A stretch of DNA of 64,000 nucleotides, from assembly GCA_965216025.1 (NCBI GenBank), contig CBDCEX010000018.1, positions 558,001 through 622,000 on the forward strand, in the 5' to 3' direction. Made by a program: the position numbers and the translations under genes. Below the pieces are notes generated by a model, which searched no databases, was not told where the DNA came from, and was given only the letters and a program-made list of their open reading frames with translations. This DNA comes from JADFQT01 sp965216025. Its GTDB lineage: Bacteria; Chloroflexota; Dehalococcoidia; Lucifugimonadales; UBA3495. Positions within the stretch are counted from its first letter, which is position 1, and each line of letters starts with the position of its first letter. Below are positions 52,455-61,252 of the stretch, in pieces.

Positions 52455-53885
52455 GTAACTGTTCAGACTTGATGAGGTGAATTGGCTCAAAGCCGTTGGA
52501 AAAACGCTGGCATGGCCGGGGGAGTTGTGGCATACCAGGGAGGTGGACACTGAACTAGACCTGAACGCGGCGAGTCGCGAAACTCTGCTGGAGATAATTG
52601 CCGGCCAGCGGGCAGTCATTGCCGATTTGCAAAGGCGGATTGGGGTTCTGGAATCCCGTCCCAACCGGCGCGGGTCGTCGGGGATGCCGGGTAATCAGCC
52701 GCACTCCAGCCGGCAAGCGCCGGAGAAAAAGGAGCCCAGAAAGCCGCGCCGCCATGGCTTCGCCCGCCAGCGCATGACTCCTACCCAGCGGGTGGAGCAT
52801 GCCGTGGCGGTCTGTCCCGACTGCGGGACTCACCTGAACGGCGGATGGGTACAGCGAACTCGGGAAGTCATTGAGCTACCGGTGGCTCCGGTAGAAGTGA
52901 CCGAGCACGCCCTGGTAGCCCGCATCTGTCCGGTATGCCAGCGGCGCCGGCTGCCCAAAGAGGCCCTGCAGGGGGTGGTTCTGGGCCAGCAGCGCCTGGG
53001 GGTCAATCTGGTAAGCCTGATGGTGACCCTGCGGGAGGAGGGACGGTTGCCCATAAGAATCATCCAATGGTACCTGGAGACCGTCCATCAGTTGCACCTG
53101 AGTGTTGGTGCCATCGTCCAGGCCGTCCATGGAGTAGCCCGTCAGGCTGAGACGGCGGTGCGAGAGGTGCTCGAGCAAGTCCGCGCCAGTCCCGTGGTGC
53201 AGGGCGACGAAACCGGCTGGCGCCAGGACGGGAGCAACGGCTATGTTTGGACCTTCAGCACTCCCAGCGAACGATACTTCCTGCGTCGGGGTCGGGATAA
53301 GGGGGTGGTGGATGAGGTGCTGGATTCCTCCTTCAGCGGAGTGTTGGTCAGTGATTTCTACGCCGCCTATAACCACTACCCGGGCCTGAAGCAACGGTGC
53401 TGGGCTCATCTGCTGCGGGATATCCATGACCTGAAAGGGTTGTACCCAGAAGACGCTGGGCTGGCTCAGTGGGCCAAGGCGGTTCACCAGGTCTACACGG
53501 AGGCCAAGGCCTCGGTCCTTCCCCGAGCCCAGCCAGGCCATCGCACCCAGCTAATGCTGGAGGAGAAACTAATGGTCTTGGCGCGGCCTTTCCTTAAAGA
53601 TCCCCTGGCGGTTCAGGCCAAGCTCTGCCGGCGCATGGAACGGTTCATCAAGGAACTGTTTGTCTTCGTGTCGGACCCAGCCGTGCCCTCAGACAACAAC
53701 GCCGCCGAGCGGAGCCTGCGGCATCTGGTAACCAGTCGCAAGATCAGCGGCGGCACCCGCTCAGGGCAGGGCACCGACAGCAAGATGACCTTGGCATCCC
53801 TCTTTGGCACCTGGCGGGCCAGAGGTCTCAATCCCCTCCTGGAATGCCGCCGGTTGCTCACTTCCCCTCAACTCTGAACAGTTTC
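52455..53885 (+). mobile_element. IS66-family-like element (1431 bp) nested in ISAs1 tip
   Basis: The ends GTAACTGTTCAGA (52455) and the near-complement TCTGAACAGTTTC (to 53885) are flanked by a perfect 8-bp duplication CGGTCAGG (52447-52454 and 53886-53893), the size expected for IS66. The duplicated octamer is made of the last four bases of the ISAs1 target site and the first four bases of ISAs1 copy 2. Confidence 0.9.
52477..53877 (+). CDS. IS66-family transposase
   Basis: 466 residues. An N-terminal coiled coil (LLEIIAGQRAVIADLQRRIG) leads to a zinc-finger-like segment (CPDCGTHLNGG, CPVCQRRRLP). The DDE core has VVQGDETGWRQDG, VLVSDFYAAYNHYPG and SDNNAAERSLRHLV. This is the single-gene type (ISBst12-like) without tnpA/tnpB. 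GTG start. It appears intact. Confidence 0.9.
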   Translation: MNWLKAVGKTLAWPGELWHTREVDTELDLNAASRETLLEIIAGQRAVIADLQRRIGVLESRPNRRGSSGMPGNQPHSSRQAPEKKEPRKPRRHGFARQRMTPTQRVEHAVAVCPDCGTHLNGGWVQRTREVIELPVAPVEVTEHALVARICPVCQRRRLPKEALQGVVLGQQRLGVNLVSLMVTLREEGRLPIRIIQWYLETVHQLHLSVGAIVQAVHGVARQAETAVREVLEQVRASPVVQGDETGWRQDGSNGYVWTFSTPSERYFLRRGRDKGVVDEVLDSSFSGVLVSDFYAAYNHYPGLKQRCWAHLLRDIHDLKGLYPEDAGLAQWAKAVHQVYTEAKASVLPRAQPGHRTQLMLEEKLMVLARPFLKDPLAVQAKLCRRMERFIKELFVFVSDPAVPSDNNAAERSLRHLVTSRKISGGTRSGQGTDSKMTLASLFGTWRARGLNPLLECRRLLTSPQL

Positions 53886-53899
53886 CGGTCAGGGCCTTT

Positions 53900-54571
53900 T
53901 CATTCTCCTGCCTGGTAGGTAAAGCCCATCATGTCGAAAGCTTCGCTGAGATGGGCATTGTGGCGGCGTAGGGCAGCGGCTACGTTGGAATGCCCAGCCC
54001 GACGTACCAAGCTGATGACCAGGTTCCGCAGGCCCGCCAGAACCTGTGGGGCGGCCCCAGTGCGCACCTGAGAGCGGTCCTCGTCGAAGGTCACATCCCG
54101 TACCCAGTGGAGGCGGTTCTCGATGCCCCAGTGCCCACGGGAAAGGCTCAACAATCGCCTCGCATCGGCATCAGTGGCTGGGAAACTGCTAATTGCATAG
54201 CTCACAGCCACCTGTTTCTTGCCCTTCACGACCCGCTGGCGCTCTAGCCGACACACCTGTTGCAGATGCGGCCACGCTTCCCCGACCGTCCCAGCGCTGC
54301 CCACGTAGCCATTTAGCTCTGGGTCGGCCAAGGCCCACAACTCTCGCCGCTCCAGCCGCCCATGACGCCGCTTTACTGGAGCATCGGCCCAGACCGTCAG
54401 CTTGGCCCCGCGTGCTCGCCACTCCGCTACCAGCCAGGGAGGTACGGTTGGCCCACCAGCCCTCTCAGTTCCTAGCAGGGGAAAAAGCCACCTCCAGGTC
54501 TCGGCGCAAGGTGGGCTGATTCTCTTTAACTGGCAGCAGATACTCTCCGCCGCCTGCCACAATCTGCTCAC
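53900..54571 (-). CDS. ISAs1 transposase, C-terminal frame (copy 2)
   Basis: As in copy 1, with three residue changes (V for D in VAVSYAIS, F for L in SSFPATD, V for A in PPWLVAEW). The catalytic Glu region GHWGIENRLHW is unchanged. It remains open despite these changes. Confidence 0.75.
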   Translation of the reverse strand: MSRLWQAAESICCQLKRISPPCAETWRWLFPLLGTERAGGPTVPPWLVAEWRARGAKLTVWADAPVKRRHGRLERRELWALADPELNGYVGSAGTVGEAWPHLQQVCRLERQRVVKGKKQVAVSYAISSFPATDADARRLLSLSRGHWGIENRLHWVRDVTFDEDRSQVRTGAAPQVLAGLRNLVISLVRRAGHSNVAAALRRHNAHLSEAFDMMGFTYQAGE

Positions 54572-55100
54572 AGACTTTCCGTTGGGTCAGTAAGGCATCA
54601 GCCACTACTACCCGACCCTTCAGGGAGACCTGGCCCAATACTTCTTTGACCGCCGCCAATTCTTCCCCTTTGCCCGGCGCAGCTACCTGCGCCAGCACTG
54701 CCCCAGCGCGGCTAGCGTAGGCCGACACCAGATGGACCCCGGGTATCTCTTGGCCGTGGACCCCTCGCAAGGTTTTCCCGTCCAGGGACAGGGGGTCATC
54801 CGCCTCTACCCCGCTATTTGCCAGCCAGTTGCCGACTTCTGCCTCAAAGGCCGCCACGTCCAGGCCCTTGAACACCCGGTGGAGGGTGGCCACGCAGGGT
54901 GTCTTCTCCTGGCTGAACCCCAAAAGCTGCGCCGTAGCACCCCCTTGGTCCCGCCCCCATTGAGCTATGGCGTATAAGCTGCGGGCGCCGCACAGCATGG
55001 CACAGGTGGCCAAGGCCAGGATCGCCCCCAAAGAGTGGCGTCGCCCTTGGCTACTCCGGAAGTCAGGCACCAAATCCAGCGTTTCTCTCAAAGTCATCAT
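54465..55100 (-). CDS. ISAs1 transposase, N-terminal frame (copy 2)
   Basis: Identical to copy 1 apart from a single change (VSLKGR for VPLKGR). It ends at the same premature TGA and shows the same +1 break relative to the C-terminal frame. Confidence 0.75.
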   Translation of the reverse strand: MMTLRETLDLVPDFRSSQGRRHSLGAILALATCAMLCGARSLYAIAQWGRDQGGATAQLLGFSQEKTPCVATLHRVFKGLDVAAFEAEVGNWLANSGVEADDPLSLDGKTLRGVHGQEIPGVHLVSAYASRAGAVLAQVAAPGKGEELAAVKEVLGQVSLKGRVVVADALLTQRKVCEQIVAGGGEYLLPVKENQPTLRRDLEVAFSPARN

Positions 55101-55288
55101 CCTCCCCTCCCGCTTAAACTGGTAATAATTTTATACTATTTTGAGAAAATGAAAAGGCCCTGCAAGGACGGTCCGGCCTGTTGGGCTAACTCCGGCGTGG
55201 GCCGGGACACCCGACAGCGAGGAGAAGCCGGGGTCGCTCCAACTGCTGCCTCACGCACAGAAAGGGGATTTTCAGCAAGCCAACCCCT

Positions 55289-55438
55289 CTACCAACTATC
55301 CAGCAGCCGCCTCGCTTGCTCCTCTTTAATCGCTGCCTGAAACGACGGAAGCTCCGAGAGCTTGGTGGTCGCATCTTCCAGCGCATCCAGCAGCTCTTGC
55401 AAGGCTTCAACTACCTGCTTTAGCTCTTCGTCGTTCAA
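55289..55438 (-). CDS. tiny acidic helical protein (49 aa)
   Basis: TTG 55438 is preceded by a perfect AGGAGG six bases upstream, and a 49-codon frame of low-complexity helical composition runs to TAG 55289-55291. The sequence starts NDEELKQVVEALQELLDALE and ends with QARRLLDSW, a probable amphipathic helix or coiled coil. It is not recognised. A longer antisense-like frame on the same strand (55186-55410) lacks this quality. Confidence 0.5.
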   Translation of the reverse strand: MNDEELKQVVEALQELLDALEDATTKLSELPSFQAAIKEEQARRLLDSW

Positions 55439-55641
55439 CTGATGCCTCCTGCTCGTACTACTTATTTTCCAGCACAGCTATGGGAGGTACAAGGTATAAA
55501 CGGTAATTATTGGGTTAACGTTAGCGTCGTAAATCAGACCCGCGTTCACGGTCCGGTGACGCATATCGTGTCGTTAATTGACCCATTCCATAACCCGCGT
55601 CCGGTAACATTGAAACTGAAGAAGTATTTTGGGAGCTGAAT

Positions 55642-56385
55642 GTGCGAGCGCTGATAATTGACGACGACGAGGAAGTAGCGGAGGCGGTCGGCCTAACCTT
55701 TGGGATAACCTGGCCGGATTCCGAGACAATTTCCGCTTCCAGTGGTGATTCGGGAATATATATGGCTGGTTCGGAATGGCCCAGCCTGGTGATTCTTGAA
55801 GTTGACCTGCCCGATATGGACGGCTTTACCATTTGTAAGGAGATCCGCCGTTTTTCCGACGTGCCCATAATTATGCTGACCGAGCGGAGCAAAGAGGGCG
55901 ATATCGTACGCGGGCTACAGGTTGGCGCCGACGATTACATCATCAAGCCCTTGCGGGGTCTGGTATTTATGGCCAAGGTTAAGGCGGTTCTGCGGCGGGC
56001 CGAACCAGCCCCCGCAATTGTCGACAGCCAGGTGTTTGAATCCGGCAACCTGAAGGTGGACTTCGCGGCCGCTGCAGTTTTCCTGGGGAAGCAACGAATC
56101 AGCCTCACGCCAACTGAATACCGGCTGCTTTGCCAATTGTTAAAGAGCGCGGGCAAGGTGGTTCCCAGCCGCACCTTGCTGGGCCAGATCTGGGGCCGGG
56201 ATTACCTGGATGAAACCCGTTACCTGAAGGTTCACATTAAGCATCTGCGCAACAAGTTGGGGGATGACCCGTCCGCTCCCAAGTACATATTTACAGAACG
56301 GAAGGTCGGTTACGGGTTCGTGAACTCAACGACCCAGGCCAACGACCAATCCCGGCACCCCCTTCTCTCCCCAGACCGATCCTAA
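55642..56385 (+). CDS. OmpR/PhoB-type response regulator with Glu at the phospho-site
   Basis: 247 residues: a receiver domain (about 1-120) and a winged-helix DNA-binding domain (about 140-230; TPTEYRLLCQLLKSAGKVV, LKVHIKHLRNKLG). The acidic pair (DDDE, 7-10), the Thr (LTERS) and the Lys (IIKPLRG) are present. The phospho-acceptor position in VILEVDLPDMDG is Glu53 rather than Asp. It may be permanently active or regulated without phosphorylation. No histidine kinase is adjacent. GTG start. Confidence 0.9.
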   Translation: MRALIIDDDEEVAEAVGLTFGITWPDSETISASSGDSGIYMAGSEWPSLVILEVDLPDMDGFTICKEIRRFSDVPIIMLTERSKEGDIVRGLQVGADDYIIKPLRGLVFMAKVKAVLRRAEPAPAIVDSQVFESGNLKVDFAAAAVFLGKQRISLTPTEYRLLCQLLKSAGKVVPSRTLLGQIWGRDYLDETRYLKVHIKHLRNKLGDDPSAPKYIFTERKVGYGFVNSTTQANDQSRHPLLSPDRS

Positions 56386-56631
56386 CCAACAGCAAAGTCT
56401 ACCCCCATCTGGTCCATTTTTGGGCCGGCAACATCACTATCGACTAAAAATAGCCGGTCATAATGACCGGGCGACCCCGAGGCCAATTTCCAGACCTCGT
56501 CATCCAATCGAGAAGCCCTGCCAACCTAAAGACTTGATTCCGCCGGGTATACCAGGTTGGTTTCCCATCTGGTCTCCCGACCCGGGCTCAATCGAGCTAC
56601 CGGCGGGCGCTGAGTCCAACTGCGGGTTCTA

Positions 56632-56919
56632 TTAAAAGTAGCCCGCCGCAATAGCACTAACAGCCTCTTCGAGGTCTCCGTAGTTGTCCTGGTTTTCGTG
56701 ACCATCGTACCGGCTGTCGCCAGAGTGGTCGTCAGGGGAAGGATCTTCCTGTACCAACAAGTCCGACGACTCTCCTTCATTCACCAACAGGCCCCACGAC
56801 TCCACTTCATCAAGCAGGGCAAACCGCCGCTGAATCGCATTGATGGCATGTTCAATCCCGGCCTTCTCCACTTCCAACTGAATCAGATTTCGGTCGAGAA
56901 TCAAGCGCTGCTCTTCCAT
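56632..56919 (-). CDS. small acidic protein with N-terminal coiled coil
   Basis: 95 residues from ATG 56919, which follows AGGAGG. The first 45 residues form a helix (NLIQLEVEKAGIEHAINAIQ), and the rest is acidic and Ser/Asp/Gly-rich (DPSPDDHSGDSRYDGHENQD), likely disordered. Function unknown. It faces the response regulator gene across a 246-base gap. Confidence 0.6.
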   Translation of the reverse strand: MEEQRLILDRNLIQLEVEKAGIEHAINAIQRRFALLDEVESWGLLVNEGESSDLLVQEDPSPDDHSGDSRYDGHENQDNYGDLEEAVSAIAAGYF

Positions 56920-57083
56920 GATGATCCCTCCTGAAATAGGGGTGTTTCAGGTAAACATTAAAGATCATGCCGGTAAAAATACTGGGATTCCCTGGTTACA
57001 TTACCGTAAAGGGAGGGGAAACAAGATTGCCGATGGAGGTAGTAGCGCTCGGTGTCCTGGAAAGATGGCAAAGGTAGTTACAG

Positions 57084-57860
57084 CTAATCATCAGACCAGT
57101 AGTTTGGGCTGCTTTCCCAGGGGGGCACAGGGCTCTTCGCGGCTAACAGGACTTTTGTTTCTGCCATGGTAATTTCGCCTCTCTCCAACCTGGCGAAGAT
57201 CTGGGTCACGCTCAGCTTCGGCAACGACGGCGCCGGCGTTACGCTTAGTTGGGGAATGTCGGGGACTGGAGGGGACTCATGGACAACTTCTGGCCGGATC
57301 ACTATCATTGGGCGTGGCGAATCCACCCAACCCTTTAGATCCGTCCCTGGGTCGGCAGCTGCTGGGGGCATGGGTTGCCGCACCAAAGTCGGCGCCGGAA
57401 CGGAGAACTCCCGTACCAATGAGCCAAACCAAAGGGCAAAAATGGCCAGCACAACCACGGGAAGAACAGCTCTCATCCTCCAGACCCAGACTCTGCTCCC
57501 AGCGGCCCTCAGGGACCTCGCGAGCTGTTTAAATTGCCCTGGCCAGCGCGGTTGGAGAAACTTGGTGTAAGCAATCCGAGAAGCAAGATCGCTTCTGCAG
57601 AGCCTATTCACGAGTAGGTGCGGGAATTCAAGTGGCCTTTTTAAAGCCACTCTTATCCCGAGTCTGTTAGGAAACGTCTTAAAGGCATCCTTCAAGAAGC
57701 TCAGTGTAAACGGCGGCGACAGCAATCTTTTACCCGCTCTTACCCGGTTCCAGAGGAGCTTGTCGAACCCGCGGGTATATACTCCGCTGATATACGAGAC
57801 CAGTAATAGAGGCCGACCATATAAAGTGAACTTATTTCGGAACATCGCAATCCAGACCAT
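57084..57860 (-). CDS. hypothetical protein with one TM segment and Pro-rich tail
   Basis: Up to 258 residues. A basic N-terminal half precedes one hydrophobic segment (VLPVVVLAIFALWFGSLV, about 132-149) and a Pro-rich extracytoplasmic part with repeated QLSVTPAP and KLSVTQI blocks, then a conserved-looking helix (RLERGEITMAETKVLL). The first 128 residues look poorly coding and contain a short direct repeat common in intergenic DNA, so the real start may be ATG 57476 with GGAGG directly before it. Not recognised. Confidence 0.45.
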   Translation of the reverse strand: MVWIAMFRNKFTLYGRPLLLVSYISGVYTRGFDKLLWNRVRAGKRLLSPPFTLSFLKDAFKTFPNRLGIRVALKRPLEFPHLLVNRLCRSDLASRIAYTKFLQPRWPGQFKQLARSLRAAGSRVWVWRMRAVLPVVVLAIFALWFGSLVREFSVPAPTLVRQPMPPAAADPGTDLKGWVDSPRPMIVIRPEVVHESPPVPDIPQLSVTPAPSLPKLSVTQIFARLERGEITMAETKVLLAAKSPVPPWESSPNYWSDD

Positions 57861-58231
57861 AGTGCTTGTATAAGCAAACTATATAGGGTGAAATGTCAGC
57901 AGGCGGTTAGGAATTGTAACGAAAGAGGGAAAATATAGGGAATAATCCCGGTATTTGATCGCCGAGCCGGTAGAATATACGGGGTTTCCTCGATAATCCT
58001 TGAAAAGAGCGGACAGTAGTCCAGTTTAATATCCCATAAGCCATACCCCCTATAAGAAGGGGATTCGGAGTGATACCTGCCCCAAAATGGGTCCACTTCC
58101 CTCGCAGCCTTGGCGAAGGCAACGAGAAGATATATGTTATAAACGTCGCTGGCACCAACCAAACCCGCTCGCGTTAACCAAAAACCCCGATACCAGACCA
58201 GCCGGGGCTCATAGATTGTCAGGAGGATGCC
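57861..58231 (+). other. 371-base intergenic region before the GH15 gene
   Basis: No gene is supported. A short TATA-rich block sits at about 57880 and a CCCCCTATAAGAAGGGG remnant near 58046 resembles the hairpin-repeat family. A 574-codon open frame on the opposite strand covers it but is an antisense shadow. Confidence 0.5.
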
Positions 58232-60067
58232 GTGGGGTATCAACCGATCGAGAACTACGGGGTCATCGGAAACATGCGGACGGTGGCCCTGGTAGGGATG
58301 AACGGGTCCATCGACTGGTTCTGTTGCCCGAATTTCGATTCCCCCAGCGTCTTCGCCGCCATTCTCGATGACAAGAAAGGCGGTCACTTCTCCATCGCGC
58401 CCGCCGTCACCGGGGTTACTCACAAGCAAATCTACTGGCCGGAGACCAACGTGCTCGTGACCCGCTTTCTCTCCCCGGACGGGGTCGCGGAGGTGATCGA
58501 TTTCATGCCCGTGGGAAGCCTTCAGGAACAACATGGGCACAGTGAATTGATCCGTCGAGTGAACGTGGTTCGAGGCAGCATGCCCTTTCGGATGGAATGT
58601 TTCCCAGCCTTTAACTACGCCCGGGATCAACACGAAACCCACCTGAACGAATCGGGCGCCGCGTTTCGGTCCCCGGCCATCAATCTTCAGCTCTCCACCA
58701 CTCTGCCGTTGGAACGGGCCGGCCCGGGTCTCACCGCGGAATTCACTTTGCACGAGGGGCAGACTGAGACCTTTGCCATCGGAGAAATCCAATCCCAGTC
58801 GGCCGACTATCATCCCTTCTCTGAAGCGGAAAGTGAAGAGCTGTTCGAGGACACGGTGGCCTACTGGCGGCGCTGGCTGTCCCAGTGTGCCTATAAGGGC
58901 CGGTGGCGGGAGATGGTGGAGCGGTCGGCGCTGGTGCTGAAGCTGCTCACTTACCAGCCGACCGGCGCCATCGTCGCGGCACCCACCTGCAGCCTGCCCG
59001 AGGAGTTGGGCGGAGAGCGCAACTGGGACTACCGGTACACCTGGATTAGAGACGCCGCCTTCACTCTCTACGGCCTGCTCCGCATCGGGTTCACCGATGA
59101 GGCCGCCGGGTTCATGAAATGGATCGAGGCCCGGGCCGGCGAGCTGAACCCGGACGGCTCCCTGCAGATCATGTACGGCATCGACGGACGGCATCAGTTG
59201 ACCGAGGAAAGTCTGGACCACCTGGAGGGGTACAAGGGCTCTCGGCCGGTCCGCATCGGTAACGGCGCTTATGGGCAGCTGCAGCTGGATATTTACGGCG
59301 AGCTGATGGACTCGGTATACCTGTACAACAAGTATGGGGCGCCCATTTCCTACGATTTCTGGGTTCATCTGCGACGGCTGACCAACTGGGTGGCCGACAA
59401 CTGGCAGCGGCAGGATGAGGGAATCTGGGAAGTCCGGGGCGGCCAGCAGCACTTCGTCTACTCCAAACTCATGTGCTGGGTCGCCCTCGACCGGGCACTG
59501 CGGCTGGCCGACCGGCGCTCCTTCCCCGCCGACCGAGAACGATGGCACCAAGTTCGAGACCAGATTTACGAGGAAATCATGGAGCGCGGCTGGAGTGACA
59601 GCCGCCAAGCCTTTGTCCAATCCTACGGCAGCGATGCCCTGGACGCTTCGAACCTGATGATGCCGTTAGTGTTTTTCATGGCTCCGTCGGATCCGAGGAT
59701 GATCAGTACCCTGGACGCCATCAACCGCTCGCCGGAGCAGGGGGGACTGGTATCCAACAGCCTGGTCTACCGATACAACGTGAGCCGGACCGAGGACGGT
59801 CTCTCCGGTGATGAAGGCACCTTTAATATCTGCACCTTCTGGTTGGTGGAAGCCTTGACCCGGGCCGGGCGGGTGGAGCGGCACCGCCTGAACGAGGCCC
59901 GGCTTATGTTTGAAAAGATGCTGAGCTACGCCAACCACCTGGGACTTTACGCCGAGGAAACCGGCCACAGCGGCGAGGGGTTGGGGAACTTCCCCCAGGC
60001 CTTTACCCACCTGGCTCTGATCAGCGCCGCCTTCAATCTGGACCGAGCCCTCGGCGGTGGCAGGTAG
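58232..60067 (+). CDS. GH15 glucoamylase-type glycoside hydrolase
   Basis: 611 residues, (alpha/alpha)6 barrel with an N-terminal beta domain. PIENYGVIGNMRTVALVGMN and GSIDWFCCPNFDSPSVFAA start the family fold; NWDYRYTWIRDAAFTLYGLL near 265 carries the general acid/base region and the C-terminal DEGTFNICTFWLVEALTRAG the second catalytic Glu. It hydrolyses terminal alpha-glucosidic bonds of starch, oligosaccharides or trehalose. GTG start after AGGAGG. No signal peptide, so cytoplasmic. It precedes a glucose dehydrogenase-like gene, which would consume the glucose released. Confidence 0.9.
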   Translation: MGYQPIENYGVIGNMRTVALVGMNGSIDWFCCPNFDSPSVFAAILDDKKGGHFSIAPAVTGVTHKQIYWPETNVLVTRFLSPDGVAEVIDFMPVGSLQEQHGHSELIRRVNVVRGSMPFRMECFPAFNYARDQHETHLNESGAAFRSPAINLQLSTTLPLERAGPGLTAEFTLHEGQTETFAIGEIQSQSADYHPFSEAESEELFEDTVAYWRRWLSQCAYKGRWREMVERSALVLKLLTYQPTGAIVAAPTCSLPEELGGERNWDYRYTWIRDAAFTLYGLLRIGFTDEAAGFMKWIEARAGELNPDGSLQIMYGIDGRHQLTEESLDHLEGYKGSRPVRIGNGAYGQLQLDIYGELMDSVYLYNKYGAPISYDFWVHLRRLTNWVADNWQRQDEGIWEVRGGQQHFVYSKLMCWVALDRALRLADRRSFPADRERWHQVRDQIYEEIMERGWSDSRQAFVQSYGSDALDASNLMMPLVFFMAPSDPRMISTLDAINRSPEQGGLVSNSLVYRYNVSRTEDGLSGDEGTFNICTFWLVEALTRAGRVERHRLNEARLMFEKMLSYANHLGLYAEETGHSGEGLGNFPQAFTHLALISAAFNLDRALGGGR

Positions 60068-60108
60068 AATGCCCCGCCAAAACAGGAGCCGAAACAGGAA
60101 ATCGAAAC

Positions 60109-61191
60109 ATGAAGGCCCTTAGTATCAGGCCGGGAACCGCCGATTCGATGGCGCTGGTGGACGTGCCCGAACCCCCGATGGGGAGGCAGGACGTCCTGGT
60201 AAAAGTAGTGCGGGTCGGTATCTGCGGGACGGACCAGGAGTTGAAGCAGGGGCTCTATGGCCAGGCGCCTCCGGACAGTGATCAACTGATTATCGGGCAC
60301 GAGGCACTGGGTCGGGTAGCCGAAGTCGGTCCCGAGGTGGAGAATTTCGCCGTCGGTGACTACGTGGTGGCCTCGGTTCGGCGCCCCTGCCAGCACGCCC
60401 ATTGTGGACCCTGCGTCAGCGGCGAGAACGACATGTGCCTGACCGGCGATTACCTGGAGCGGGGTATCAACCGGCAGCACGGATTTATCTCCGAATTCTA
60501 TAGCGAACACCAGCGATGGCTCACCAAGATTCCCGCTGCGATTGAACCCGTAGGCGTTTTTCTGGAGCCCCTCTCCGTCGTCGAGAAGGCGATACGGCAG
60601 AGCTTCAAGATTCAGGAGCGCCTCCCCTGGAAGGTCGGAAACGCGGTGGTGTTGGGCGCCGGCACCATCGGGCTGCTGGGTGCGATGTTACTCCGAATGA
60701 GGGGTATCAACACCTACGTACTGGACCGGTCGGAATCGGGTGGGTTTAAATCCCGGCTGATCGCCGATTTGGGCGGCCATCACATCAATAGCCGGGAAAC
60801 GCCCCTATCCGAGGTTGCCCCTGATCTCGGCCCCATCGACTTCGTTCTTGAGGCCACGGGCTACGCGCCTTTGGGTTTCCAGGCCTTCCAACACCTGGCT
60901 CCGGATGGGCTGGTTTGCCTGCTGGGGGTCGCCGGTGGGAGCCAGGAAATTTCGGTTGACGCGATGGAGTTCAACAACCGCATGGTCTTGGGCAATCGGC
61001 TGGTGTTTGGCTCGGTTAACGCCAGCCTGGCCGACTTCCGATCCGGGGCTGAGCACCTACAGGAAATCAACCAGCAGTGGCCGGGAACCTTGGAAAGGAT
61101 GTTGACCCGCCGCGCGTCGCTGGGTGAGTTCCCGGCGGCCTTTGACCGCCAGCCCGACGATATTAAAGTGCTAATTGAGATGGACGCTTAG
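60109..61191 (+). CDS. glucose 1-dehydrogenase-like zinc-dependent MDR
   Basis: 360-residue medium-chain dehydrogenase. The catalytic zinc ligands include Cys39 (ICGTD) and His64-Glu65 (GHEA); the structural zinc site lies in CQHAHCGPCVSGENDMC (94-110). The NAD(P) loop is VVLGAGTIGLLG near 180. The overall pattern resembles archaeal glucose dehydrogenases, which oxidise glucose to gluconolactone. Genes for the rest of an Entner-Doudoroff route are not in the window. Position behind GH15 fits this role. Confidence 0.87.
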   Translation: MKALSIRPGTADSMALVDVPEPPMGRQDVLVKVVRVGICGTDQELKQGLYGQAPPDSDQLIIGHEALGRVAEVGPEVENFAVGDYVVASVRRPCQHAHCGPCVSGENDMCLTGDYLERGINRQHGFISEFYSEHQRWLTKIPAAIEPVGVFLEPLSVVEKAIRQSFKIQERLPWKVGNAVVLGAGTIGLLGAMLLRMRGINTYVLDRSESGGFKSRLIADLGGHHINSRETPLSEVAPDLGPIDFVLEATGYAPLGFQAFQHLAPDGLVCLLGVAGGSQEISVDAMEFNNRMVLGNRLVFGSVNASLADFRSGAEHLQEINQQWPGTLERMLTRRASLGEFPAAFDRQPDDIKVLIEMDA

Positions 61192-61252
61192 CCAGGAATC
61201 ATGAAACCGGTTCTGCCCTGGGCATCCCAAACTTGATGGTGGAGGAATTTCC

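Larger units (their letters stand above)
53890..55162 (-). mobile_element. ISAs1-family element, copy 2 (1273 bp)
   Basis: Same length and ends as copy 1. Its own 10-bp target duplication is CAAGGACGGT, found at 55163-55172 on the right but at 52441-52450 on the left, displaced 1.4 kb by the nested IS66-like insertion. About seven base differences from copy 1. Confidence 0.92.

Noticed and set aside
55442..55639. 65-residue plus-strand ORF before the response regulator
   Set aside because: ATG present but no Shine-Dalgarno and no family resemblance; could be real, but not supportable.
57896..59620. 574-codon open frame on the minus strand
   Set aside because: It lies antisense to the well-conserved GH15 gene, has no recognisable motifs and is an artefact of GC-rich codon use.
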